Origin: Impatiens glandulifera
Taxonomy: Eukaryota; Streptophyta; Magnoliopsida; Ericales; Balsaminaceae
Length of the DNA stretch: 64,000 nucleotides
Assembly: GCF_907164915.1 (NCBI RefSeq)
Contig: NC_061862.1
Coordinates: 141,289,913 to 141,353,912, forward strand
Direction of reading: 5' to 3'
The notes beneath the pieces are model-generated. The model had not been told where the DNA came from. It was given only the letters and a program-made list of their open reading frames with translations, and made no database searches. The number at the start of each line of letters is the position of its first letter. Positions within the stretch are counted from its first letter, which is position 1. A program made the translations under genes and the position numbers. Shown piece by piece: positions 24,446 to 35,419 of the stretch.

Positions 24446-24620
24446 TCAACTATAATATATATATATATAAACTATTTTGTTTTCGTCATTATTTTCTATA
24501 ATAATGGCAAATCAATTATTTATTAAATATTAATTAATAAATATAATCAATATAATATATTGTAGATATAATATAAATATAATATACATGTAAAATATTA
24601 TCAAAATATTATAAATTGTG
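24446..24620 (+). pseudogene. C2H2/EAR gene copy 2, 3' flank continuation
   Basis: TCAACTATAATATAT... through TGGCAAATCAATTATTTATTAAATATT matches the 3' flank of copy 3 (about 49640-49710) and more loosely that of copy 1 (33525-33600). It shows where the pre-insertion locus continued after the outer copia. Confidence 0.6.
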
Positions 24621-24789
24621 ATAATATCGATATTATATTATTATATTATATTAGGTTTCTTATAAGTCTAATTTAATGTCTATATAAGAGACATACCCTA
24701 TGTAATTAAGAAATCATTAAATACAATCTCCTTCTATATTCTAACATTATATTAGAGTCAAAATTTTATCCTTGATCACAAAATATATT

Positions 24790-25200
24790 CCTCTACTGCC
24801 TCTATCAATGGTTATTTTAGTCATTGATGAAGGGCTCAAATAAAACTCTACTACCTCTCTCTCCATTTTTTCTTCTTCCTCCTCTTCGCTATTCTCTTTT
24901 GCGTCGTCCACTACCTCATCTTCTTCGTCGTTCGGTTCATCATTTCCTATATCTTCTTCAAACCATAACTCGGTGTCATCCTCTTCCGCTAGTTCCTTTG
25001 GTTTAGGAGTAAGTGGTACCCTTGCCTTCGGATTTGAAACAACTAGTGCCTCATCTTAAGCCGCTTCCACACCTTCCTTTAGAACAACTGGAGCATCGAC
25101 TTCATACGCTTCCACACTTTCCTTCGAATTGGGCGCAACTGGAGCCTCTAATCCTTTTGGATTTGGATTAACCAACACAACGACTTCCACAACCTCTTAG
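24790..25200 (-). pseudogene. Remnant encoding Glu/Val/Pro-rich repeats
   Basis: On the minus strand this region reads as a low-complexity acidic protein with Glu/Asp runs, built partly from a repeat of about 60 bases (AACTGGAGC...CTTCCACACTTTCC) present two to three times. An in-frame TAA interrupts it near 25055. I do not recognise the family and cannot define the start or exons. Confidence 0.3.
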
Positions 25201-25339
25201 TTTGCGACTTAAAAATTAATATGTAAAAAGCATACTAATTATTATATCCCTATATTTATCCAATAATTTGACGCCCTTAAATATATACTAAAACATTTCA
25301 ACTCAGATTAAAAAACCTCATCCTCCTCGGAAGAGAGAG

Positions 25340-26830
25340 AAAAAAGCTCAAGAGATTTAAAAGTAAGTGCGATCGACACAGGCCACATGACACAATCAAC
25401 ACGGCGGCACAATTTTGTCTTGCACCGTAAATCATCAAATTAGTATCGGAATCACCATTGATTAAAGGAGGATTGACCAACATCAGAGACACAACACAAT
25501 CGGCACGGGCGATACAATAGACCCAAGCGTCATAGCACAATCGGCACTAGCGGCATGATATAGTCTTGCGGCGTAAGTCAATCATTAAATGTTGATAGTC
25601 TAGGGTTTATTTTGCATTTGTAAGCGCCGCTGGAATTTGCCATCGATGATAGTTTATCTGTGATCATCTCTTAGGGTTTCTACAATTACCCTATTTTTTA
25701 CTCTACTTCTGTCATCATGTGAAAGAGAAAACAAAAGTAATAAATTTAAAGAAATAAGGGAGTTTATTTTGGAAGAAATTAAAAATGTTGCACAAAAAGA
25801 GATTAAGAGTATAGTTGATGAAGTTATCCAAAAAAACAAGAAAAAATCAATGTTAAATCAACAAATCCTACAAAAATTCCGGTAGAAAAAACAAGAAGTG
25901 TCTTACCAATGAAAATGACAGTTCTTGACAGAAAAAGAAAGCACAATGTCATGGAGATCTCATATGAATGGAAAACCAATTATGTGTGCTTTCTATAAAA
26001 CTTTACTATACAATAAATGTGATGAAGTTAAAGAAAAAAAGTAGAAAAAAACAGAAAAATAGGAAGTAGAAAATAAAAAGAAGGAAATAGAGGAGACTAA
26101 ACTCAAAGATCAAACAATTGTAAGCAAGAAAGATTATGGGAAAAAAAGCAGTGAAGGAAAGAAAATAAAGGGAATTAAGGTGAACAGAAAAATAAAATTT
26201 GATATATTACAAAGGATCATGATTAAAATGGAATATGAACATCAAGTTTTTGTTGAGGAAACTCAAGAGGAAGACACCCATAATTTCAAATCTGAAACAG
26301 AGAGTTTTAAAGCCAATAAAAAAAATTCCAAAACCAATGTGAAGTCTGAAGCTGAAAACCAAAGATAAGGAAGACAAGAACACATAAATTCAAGTTGAAG
26401 ATGATAACGGTAAAAACCCTGAAATTCTCATAAATAATTCTTTATACTAAATCAGAACGGGCTTGTACAAAGTGAGAAATCAAAATGAGAAACAAAAAAT
26501 CTCATCATCGTCTTCAATACAATCTCCTTTCATCGTTAGTGTAAGGGGAAGAGGTAGAGGAAAAGGAAAATAAAGGGAAAAAAGTTCTCTCAAAGAAAAT
26601 GGACGGCATGCAAAAATGTCAAGATAGGATAATTAGGTTTGAATATAGTCTTTTCTGTTTATAAACTCTGTTGTTTTAGAATGTATGAATGATACTAATC
26701 AGATTTTTAGAGTCTTTTGATTGTCATCCTTAATCATAGCTAGAGTTTGTCTAGCTTTGATTTCTTACCCTCCCACTTTTAAAATCTTAATGAAATGGTT
26801 CTAACCGTTTTCCAATAAAAAATATTGAAA
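25340..26830 (+). mobile_element. LINE-like deletion derivative (ORF1-type sequence only)
   Basis: It begins with GATCGACAC/CGGCAC-rich leader sequence like that at 33770-33900, then a Lys/Glu-rich frame (25720-26380, with stops) whose first part resembles the ORF1 start near 34135. It ends in a T-rich 3' UTR and AATAAAAAA at about 26815. No reverse transcriptase is seen, so I read it as an internally deleted LINE. The ends are approximate and no target-site duplication was found. Confidence 0.45.
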
Positions 26831-27226
26831 GAGATAAAAAAAAATGTTAATATATTATATATAATAAAGAACTTATATATAATATGAAGAGATAAAAAAA
26901 GGTTAATATATATTATATATAAAATTTTGAGAGAAAATAAATTTAAAAGATTAATAATATATTATAATATATAAAAAAATCAAAATATTTTGCTATAAAT
27001 AATTAATAGACTTTTATTATACTTACACCTAAATAATTCAAATATATATAATAATATTTAATAGAAAACAATTCGAATTTCTTTTGTCAGTATCTAACTC
27101 TTAAAGTAAGTTAAATTTAGTTATTTGTTTTAACATTAATTTTTTTATATAAATAATTTTTAAGCTTAAGCATTTCATATTATTGAACGCAGATAGTTGT
27201 ACATGTGTTAAGCTTGAAAAACGTGA
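26831..27226. other. AT-rich DNA
   Basis: It contains a short degenerate duplication of a GAGATAAAAAAA...TTAATATATTATATATA phrase at 26830-26940 and nothing else recognisable. Confidence 0.4.
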
Positions 27227-27365
27227 CTTAATAACCAGCGGCTTAAGCTCGGTTCGAGCTCGGCTCGAGCTCGAATAGAACTCGATCAAAATCAATCTCA
27301 AGTAGAACTTTGAACGAGCATGTCACGAACTGCTCATGAGCGACTTGATTCATTTGCAACCCTAC
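27227..27365. repeat. GAGCTCG-rich palindromic repeat (MITE-like end)
   Basis: AGCTCGGTTCGAGCTCGGCTCGAGCTCG followed by GAACGAGCATG... and ending CATTTGCAACCCTA. This GAGCTCG style with a TTTGCAACCCT end is common in plant hAT-like MITEs; the other end is not clear here. Confidence 0.35.
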
Positions 27366-27463
27366 GATAGACCTAAAATAGAGTAGATTGTTTTTTCTAA
27401 TAGCTATGTTTAACTAAATTAGGTTTTCACCTAAATTTTGTTGACACCTTAGTTTCATGTGTT

Positions 27464-27575
27464 ATGACTGTATCATACAATATAAGTCTTCAAGCGCGTA
27501 TCATCTCCATGTTTTGTCCTACAAGAGGACTCCAACAAGAAGACCCGTTTTCACCATATTTGTTTTTTAATAATT
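27464..27575 (+). pseudogene. LINE reverse transcriptase fragment
   Basis: Encodes TRGLQQEDPFSPYLFF, matching the conserved RT block of LINEs (RGLxQGDPLSPYLF). It lies outside the target-site duplication of the LINE at 27818, so it belongs to a different, older insertion. AT-rich DNA follows to 27803. Confidence 0.6.
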
Positions 27576-27817
27576 TTACTTTATATTTTATTTTATTATA
27601 CTTGAATAAATATTATAATAATATATATAATATCAAAATATATATTTTATTGATTTTATAATGACAAGGTATTTTTACAAATTAACTAATAATTTATAAA
27701 TATGATAATATATATAAAAAAAATATGATTAAGTAAAATCTTGTAATTAAAATAAATTTATACAATATATAAGTAATGGTTGTATACAATTATACAAATA
27801 TAGGTTTGTAAATACCT

Positions 27818-30699
27818 GACGAAACAAAGTAGGACATCTTCAACATCATGGGCATCAAGGAAAAAAGTTTTCCCGTAAGTTACTTAGGAATTCTGTTAAC
27901 CGCGAAGCAGATCGAGATCTCACACTACAAGCCGCTGATTGAAAATTTAAAAAACACGATATCTGGCTGGGCAGCGAAAAAACTTTCTTATACAGGGACG
28001 ATCGAACTTATCAAAACTGTGGTCATGGGCATAGTTGGCTATTGGGCACATCAGATGGTCATTCCAAAGAAGTTAATGAAGGAGCTCGATACGCTGATGA
28101 GGAACTTTATCTGGGACAGTAGCGGAAGAGGAGGAAAATAAGTCAAATGAACCAATCTCTACAAACCTAAGTACGAGGGATACATCAGATTGAAGAACTA
28201 TATCGAGTAGAACAAATCTCTCACCTTCAAGCATCTGTGAGTTTTAGAGCGTAATCAGTAGTCACTAAGGATCAAATGGGTGCATACGAGGTTTATGAAA
28301 TACGAAACCACCATCTGAACCTACAAAATTCATGAAGGTATGAGCTGGTCTTTAAATCATATATTCTTAAACTAAGAAGCGATATTGCAGATCTTTATGA
28401 CATCCATCTAGGGGACGGGAAATACACTCTATTCTTGCAAGACCCCTTGTTCAAAAACCAGCCTATCGTCCACAAGGAGGAGTTTCAAAATACTCGTATC
28501 AGAAGGGACTGTGCAGAAGCGAAAATTAGAGACATTATGGACGAGAATTGAGACTCGCTCTTGAGAAGAAATCCAAAAGGACAAAGGATACTTGTTAGAT
28601 AAATTCAGACCGGTTCAAATAAACCTAACTTAAACAAACTTCCCATGCAGGAACAAGGAACCGGACCGGATGAACAAAAGAACTGACTGAAGAAACCTAA
28701 CCGGTCAAGATACCAAACCGATCAAGAGTATTCGGAACGTGACCGCACAAAGGAAGGATCGGCCAAAGCTCAAAACCGGAACCATCAAACAGCCGATCAT
28801 CCACAAGACAAGAATAACCGGAAGAAGTCCGATTACTTCACTACCAAAAGACATTCGGCCAAGTCAAGCGGCCGACCAGTACAAGAAGACATTTTGGGTA
28901 TCTGTTGAGAATGATACCAAAGGAACAGACTGAATACTTCCATATCCATGCAAGTCTGAGGAAAGACTGTAGGCTGCAGAAAACAGTACTACCGGATCCT
29001 TCTACTTCGGGATAAGCCAGAAAGGAAATCTTCAAAGTATAGACAACTGTCCAAACAGACAGTGCCTACATTGAGTAAAAGACAAACCCAGCAGGTCTGT
29101 CTTACAAACCGGAAGAACAGACCGGCAGGCCTGAGACGACCGCAGGTCTGAACCTCTGAGACACTGAATCACTACACCGCTGATTAGCCAATCAGATTCA
29201 AGGCAGTGAAATACGACCGTTGGCATATTTCACCTATAAAAGGAGGCAGTTGCAGAAGAGTAAATGCGGGACATTAAGCGACATCAAACTAGACAAGTGA
29301 AGCGTTGAGAGCATTTACTACAAGTGATAAAACTGTGTTATTCTAAGAAAGCCTAAGTGCTAAATTCTAAGTGCGTGTTACAATTTCGGTGTGAATTGTA
29401 AGAGTATTATCGAGCAGGAAATAAGTCTCGATCGGATTGTACTTGTATTCCTTAGTGAATATCCTTCTCGCGGCTTCGAGAGGAAGGGGTGACGTAGGAG
29501 TTTTATCTCCGAACATCCATAAAATCTTGTGTTTTTTACTTTCTGTTGGCTTCATTATATAACCGACTAACTTAACTACACCGCTCCAAACCGACTTTAT
29601 ACTAACCATACCGAACTTCCAGATTACCGAAACCGACTCACCATTCTTCAAATCTCCATCATCCGAAACCGATTCCGCCTATCATACAAGTGTGCCGCTT
29701 CAACCTGAAAGCAAACCTCTTCCGCGCTTGAACCTAGTTCAAGGGTTTGTGACAGGTTGTGTAGTATTGAAACCCCGGTGTTAATCTCTAACCGGATTAA
29801 CCACCACCCTACGAGTGAGAACCGCTAACCGGTCCAACCCCCGGTCCACCAGCGGCGACCTAGATCCTAACAATACTTGATCATATAAGTAACATACAAC
29901 TACACAACAGACCGGATATCATGAATGGAAAGATGAGGACAATGAGAATCTAGTATCGAAGAAAATATGGGAGATAACTTGGGAAAAGTGCAGAAAGTAG
30001 AATGGGCTCATATTCTATGGTCAACGAAGATTATCCCTCGACACTAGTTCATCCTATGGCTCGCCTTTTGGGAAAGACTCAACACTCGTGATCGTATTAG
30101 CAAGTATATGAGCATCCCGGATGCGAGTTGTCTTCTATGCAGAGGAAATGAAGAAACCATAGATCATATATTCGGGAGCTGTTGTATTGCTTCGGAGCTT
30201 TGGGACAGATTCTATAAAAGCCTAGAGTTGATCAGTTTCCCGAGCAAATGGAATGAACTCAAAGAAGCGGTACTACTCAATACCAAGGGAAATAGATTTG
30301 CAATAAGCGTGTTCAAGTGCGGCTTTGAAGTAGTGGTGTATAACATTTGGCAAGAACAGAATGGAAGGGTATATGGAAGAACCGTATGAGTGTTGAAGAG
30401 TTATGGAAAGATATTGTATCGGATTGCAGCGCCCTCGCGGGAACGTAGAGAAGAATTCCAAGCACGGAGCATAACTGAAATATCTACAGGATTTGGAATT
30501 TACCGTTTTGGAACTCACTAGAATTGAAAGTATTGTAATTAGATAATTCATTTACGTTTTTAGCTTTTTAGCTTTTATTCAGAATGTTACGACTTCAAAA
30601 TCATTCTAGGCCTGTCTAGAATGATCTCTTAAACTCGTGGTTTTTTTTCCGTTCTGGGAATTTGTAATGAAATAACGCTAAGTCGTTTTAAAAAAAAAA
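27818..30699 (+). mobile_element. L1-type LINE, 5'-truncated, plus strand, split by a solo LTR
   Basis: Flanked by the 14-base duplication GTTTGTAAATACCT (27804-27817 and 30700-30713) and ending in AAAAAAAAA. Before the LTR: RT C-terminal region (FPVSYLGILL near 27870, LSYTGTIELIKTVV near 27985, FIWDSSGRGGK near 28110). After it: the zf-RVT region CLLCRGNEETIDHIFGSC at about 30123-30176, and VVVYNIWQEQN near 30330. A stop follows the first block at 28141. Same family as 7071-8180 and 9751-11529. Without the solo LTR the insert is about 1.6 kb. Confidence 0.9.
28593..29872 (+). mobile_element. Solo LTR of Sirevirus-like element B family
   Basis: TGTTAGAT...CCTAACA, 1,280 bases, with perfect 5-base duplications ATACT on both sides (28588-28592, 29873-29877). 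It matches the LTR at 53002-54243 in the opposite orientation. A single LTR with intact duplications indicates LTR-LTR recombination that removed the internal region. Confidence 0.9.
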
Positions 30700-30713
30700 G
30701 TTTGTAAATACCT

Positions 30714-31971
30714 AATATATTTAAACATTGTTAGGATAGTTGATATTAACTCAAACATTTTCTCTTTAATATTGAATAGATTGATGTTTTAATGTAGTTT
30801 AAGTTTTAATTAAATATTTTATTGAATATTGAAATCAAATATGTTGTATTAATAAAACAAATAGGCAAAACATATCATAAAAAATTTCTTTAATTTGAAT
30901 ACATATTCTATTTAAACATTGTTACAATAGTTTTTATATTAACTCAAACATTTTTTTATTAAATAGATTGATGTATTATTGTAGTTTCACTTTTTTAACT
31001 TAAAAAAAATTCTATGAATGAAATCAAATCAAATCAAATATGTTGATTTAATATTATCTCAATTGTTATAAGTATCATATCAAACGAATCTCGGAGATAA
31101 CACAGGCCAAATGAATCCCAAACATGGATTTGGTTTTAAATATAGTAAATATTTTGATAGTTATTTTTTTCTAAAAGGAGTTACATTGATTTATAAATTT
31201 TATTGAGACGAAATTAAAAAGTTAGAAATATATAACTTTTCAGTGATTTTGTAAGTCAAAAAAGCATTCATTTGTATTCATATTTCTCCTATATTCTGAG
31301 AAAGAAAATCTGGGCTAAATATATCAAAAACAAATTTCTTTAATTATATTTTGATATTCAAATTAATATAGTTTATAGTAAAAGGCAATAAATATAAATT
31401 TATACATCATATAATTTATAAAAGATATGAAAGTAATTTCACAAGGACATTTAGATTAATATATATTAAATGTTCTATATTCAATTCTTACTAGAAATTA
31501 AAAAAATCATCTTTAAAAATTAGTTATATATAATAAATTAATGATATTTTTCTATAAACTTTAAAAGTTAGTTATATATAATAAATTAATGATATTTTTC
31601 TAAAAATATGATACAATAATGTTCTTTATATATATAAATAGTACAAAATCAAAAAATGATTTAGGGAATATGATTTGTCTCAACTTTATAATATCTATAT
31701 ATATATTAAATTTAATTAATTAACTTTTATTGATAGGAAAGTTGACCACTCATTAAATGTAAAATAAAAATCATTAAATACATATATAATATAAAGAAAT
31801 AAAGCATTTAGAGTATATCCTAATTCATTACTATAAGATTTGTGTAATTCTTTACATTTATAGATATATAGAAGCGTTGATATTATAATATATTATATAT
31901 ATTATCATCCCAGAACTATTATCTCATCTTTCAAATATATTTGTTTTCTCTACAAGGTTTACTAGTTCAAA
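30714..31971. other. AT-rich DNA upstream of the C2H2/EAR gene
   Basis: No gene seen. At about 31520-31605 a unit of about 45 bases (AGTTATATATAATAAATTAATG...) is directly duplicated. The last 50 bases before the ATG (CAAATATATTTG...CTACAAGGTTTACTAGTTCAAA) are conserved in gene copy 3 and probably include promoter or 5' UTR. Confidence 0.5.
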
Positions 31972-32541
31972 ATGTCTCCAAACTTTGTAAGCATTTTAGA
32001 TATATTCGAGGAAATAAACTCATCACCAGTGTCATGTAATCTTTGTAATAAGGTGTCTCTAAATGCTATAGAGCATGTTAACCATTGTAAAATGGCTCAT
32101 GGAGTCAACAACAATGTCTCCCTACAAGATGGCCGCATGATGGATCTTCATCGTTTTTGTACCGAAGCTGTTCCAGATTCAAATCCTCAGACGAACAGTA
32201 GTTCGGTACAAATCGCACCCAATCAGAGAAACGCATTGTTTGACATGAGGGATAAAGGAAAGAGAAATTGGTCATATAACCATCAACCTTCGATATCTAG
32301 TATGCGATATAATCATCACCGATCATTATCTGCAATACCCACAATCGCTAAACAAAATATTTCCCCAAATTTGCGAATGCTATCGTCAACTCATAATTTT
32401 TCATCTACGATCGTCGGAAATTGTGATAGTAATAACCCTACGAAGTCATTTATCAACAAATTGGATCAACCAATAAAGATGTTCAACCAAGATAAAGAAG
32501 AAGAAGAAACGGAGATGCTAGATTTAACCTTAAAGCTCTAA
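31972..32541 (+). CDS. Small C2H2 zinc-finger protein with C-terminal EAR motif (putative repressor)
   Basis: An open frame of 189 residues from ATG 31972. Residues 23-44 contain CNLCNKVSLNAIEHVNHCKM followed by AH, which fits Cys-x2-Cys-x12-His-x4-His, a single C2H2 finger; it lacks the QALGGH box of typical plant C2H2 factors. The C-terminus EMLDLTLKL is an EAR (LxLxL) motif, known to recruit TOPLESS-type co-repressors. The middle is Ser/Asn-rich. The layout resembles SUPERMAN-like repressors, but the finger is divergent, so the family is inferred. Two dead copies flank it (15294-24620, 48825-49720); this is the only intact one. A solo LTR lies 67 bases after the stop. It could be a lineage-specific gene or an early pseudogene with an open frame. 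Confidence 0.6.
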   Translation: MSPNFVSILDIFEEINSSPVSCNLCNKVSLNAIEHVNHCKMAHGVNNNVSLQDGRMMDLHRFCTEAVPDSNPQTNSSSVQIAPNQRNALFDMRDKGKRNWSYNHQPSISSMRYNHHRSLSAIPTIAKQNISPNLRMLSSTHNFSSTIVGNCDSNNPTKSFINKLDQPIKMFNQDKEEEETEMLDLTLKL

Positions 32542-32608
32542 GAAACGAGACAAATGTTTATTTCTTTCCTTAATTTCATTTTATTACTCAATATTGTTTT
32601 GTAATACT

Positions 32609-33462
32609 TGTTGGAATTTTAAACTAATTCTATAAATTCCATTAATGAATGGAAATTAGAATGTGGGTAATAAAATTAAATCAAATTTACATGAAATTCA
32701 AACGTGAATTAAAGGGTGAAATTTGATCCAAATGTTTGAATTAATTAATTAAAATTAATTAATTAAAATGCCTTGATGACCAATTAACAAAATGTTGTTA
32801 AATTGTAGCGTGACTTACATGAGTTTGTTATTATTATTAATTGTTATGATAATTTAATATTATTATTAACAGATTAAAAAACCATGTAACGTGAGTATTG
32901 CAAAATAAATGTCTTCATTAATTTTGACAAACAATTACCTTCATTAAGAAGAAATATTAAGGCAAATGAAAAGGCAAGCAAATCCAACTGTTGGATCAAT
33001 TGATGATTTAATTAACAGTTTATTATTTCAACAATCTAAATAGGCATTCTATCCTACACCATTCGATGGACAAAAAACCACATCACTTCATCTTTCATCT
33101 TTCTCACTCAAGAATTCCAAAAGCCTTCTTTTGTTTTGTGAGTGTTCTTCGAGTTCTTCGTTCGATATTTTCCGTTGAAACCCGGTGATAGTTTAGGTAC
33201 TTTATCAAGCTCGTTGTGTAGTGATTCCGGTGCTGAATCACTACTAGATTTGTTGTACCCTGGGAGACAGCCATCTGTGACAAGCTCTAGCACACGAGGA
33301 GACGATGAAACTGTTTTAAGGGAAATGTGTTTAACACATGCCTCGAATCAACCATCAAATACGGTGATATTGTTTTTCGTATATCTTATTTTATTTTTAT
33401 TTATTTGTAACATCGTATGTATATATATTTTTCTGTTATTTTTCAAGACAAGATTTCTAACA
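32609..33462 (+). mobile_element. Solo LTR in the 3' flank of the C2H2/EAR gene
   Basis: TGTTGGAATT...TTTCTAACA, 854 bases, between ATACT (32604-32608) and GTACT (33463-33467), a one-mismatch duplication. The other two gene copies lack it: their 3' flanks run through the equivalent site uninterrupted. It may supply or disrupt the transcript end of the gene. Confidence 0.75.
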
Positions 33463-33650
33463 GTACTTCTATATTTTTATAATTTATAATATTTTGGAAT
33501 GAACTATTTTTTTATAATAAATTATTGTATCAATTATTATTTATACTATATCGTTGTTGTGTTTTCCTCTTTATTAAATAAATTATTCATTAAACAATCC
33601 ATCGTTAATAATTTTTATAGATGTAATGAAAACTTTGAGCAGACAATATT
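33463..33650 (+). other. 3' flank of C2H2/EAR gene (shared with copies 2 and 3)
   Basis: ATTGTATCAATTATTATTTATACTATAT and TTTTTATAGATGTAATGAAAACTTT are shared with 49620-49750 and, in part, with 15900-15933 and 24446-24530. The homology defines the extent of the duplicated unit. Confidence 0.6.
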
Positions 33651-33699
33651 GATAAAAGAACATCTATTTTAGTGCAACCTTTATAAACCTATCAATATT

Positions 33700-35290
33700 A
33701 AATCAACTAATCAAGAAACTAAATATAAAAACACATGAATTTTAGTGTGAAACACCCTTCAAGAAAAAGCAAGAAACGTCGTTCGTCGATTGAAACACGA
33801 TCGACACGGTTGGCACAACACAATCGACGACACTATTAGCACGGTTGGCACAGCACAATCGATGGCACGATCGGTACGAAGGGGACGATGAACATCATCG
33901 ATACGAATGACACGATTCACGAAGTAAGTGTCGATACCCTAAATCTCCCAGAATTTTGTTGGTAGCTTTTCTGGATACTTATTTCCTGATTGTGAGCGCC
34001 GATGTGTTCTTTAATCTTTGGTGTTCTTGGAAGATTGCCTTTCGAAACGATTTTGTCACTAATTGTTAGGGGTTTTGAATTGCCTTATTTCTGCATTTAC
34101 TTTGCTTTATTATTTTGTTCTGCTCTTCAACTACGGGGAAAAATAAAAGTAATAAAGCAAAGGAATTCAAAGAGTTTGTTATGGAAGGTCTCAAGGAGAT
34201 TGCTGAAGAAAAACTGGAAAAAAGCAAAGGAAAATCAAATGTTGTGAAAAATTTTGAAGACAATAATGCAGGAAAGTAGGGGAAGAAGGTTTTTGAAGAA
34301 AATAATGCAGGAATGCAAGGAAAGAAGGAAGAAGTCTTGAAGGTTGGCTACAATGAGAGAGTCAATCTGTTTGACCTCAAAAACCAAATCACCAAGCTTC
34401 TGATGCATTCTAAAAAATGAGGGATTGTTCTTAATAAGGAGAAAGTTCAGCATATAACAATTCAACTCAATATTCATTATCTTCGGGACTGGAATTTGCT
34501 GAAGAAAGAAGAATATAATGAAATAGTAAATTGGTTAGTGTCTATAATGAGAGAGCTGATGAAGACCCCTAAATCGAAAACCTATACTATCAGAAGAAAC
34601 TCTACCTGAAAAGTAAATGAGGTATGGAATCAAAATGCAGGAAAGAAAGTTGAAAACCATGTCTACAAAGGGAAAATTTTCTTAGGGGATGTTACAATAA
34701 AAGTGAAGGTACTTAATTCTCCTTTTGAATTTAAACTTCCTAATGAAGTAGAAGAAAAGTGCATAAAGGAATGGAAAAATGTGGTGGTAGGGAATTATAT
34801 TGGAAAAAATACAGTATCATTCTCAATCACTAAAGAAGCTTTAATGAAACAGTGAAAGGAAAATGGGTTGGAGAAGATCTCTGTAAATATTCATGATCTC
34901 TGTTTTCTTCAATTCAAGAATGGGTCGAATTTGGATGAAATTATGGAACATGGGCATACATATATTGAATCCAACTGCATGAAGTTGGAAAGATGGTCTG
35001 AAGATTTAAACATGTTAAGTAAACCTAAGGAGATAACACAAATATGGTTCAAGCTTTGGAATATCCCTGCACACATGTAAAAATTAGAAGCCATTAGTCA
35101 TTTTGCATGGTTATTGGGAAACCATTATACATGGACCCAATAATAGAAGGAGTAGAGCATATATCCTTTGCTAGAATTAGCATAGAGGTGAATCCACCAA
35201 TGTGCTAGTTTTGTATGTTGTGGTTAAACACCAATACAAGAATTAAATAACACACCAAACATGATTTGAAACCAATCTTGGCATCAAATA
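33700..35290 (+). pseudogene. L1-type LINE 5' region with broken ORF1 (DUF4283-like)
   Basis: A leader with repeated CGATCGACACGG / GGCACGATCGG phrases (33780-33910) is followed by a long frame from about 34130. Despite several stops, the frame reads as a plant LINE ORF1: acidic/basic N-terminus, then the DUF4283 nucleic-acid-binding fold (VVVGNYIGKNTVSF near 34790, IWFKLWNIPAHM at 35041-35076, and after a frameshift GKPLYMDPIIEGVEHISFAR near 35115-35175). No ORF2 follows, so the element is truncated. This is the gag-like RNA-binding protein of the family. Related leader and N-terminus occur at 25340-25860. Confidence 0.65.
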
Positions 35291-35419
35291 AAGGAGGTTA
35301 GTTTTTCTTTTTAGAGTGAAACCTTACATCATTAAAATTGTATGTGGCAGAAATAATGGAAGTTAGTATTGTGAGATGGAACTGGTAAAATAACTCATTC
35401 TTTTAGCCATTTGAAAGAT

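Noticed and set aside
28739..28933. Open frames inside the solo LTR (also 53810-54010)
   Set aside because: They lie in LTR sequence on either strand, are short and do not match any domain; the second is in the opposite orientation to the LTR.
28588..33467. Shared ATACT insertion site of two different solo LTRs as a target preference
   Set aside because: Two cases in AT-rich DNA, one of them with a mismatch, can easily be chance.
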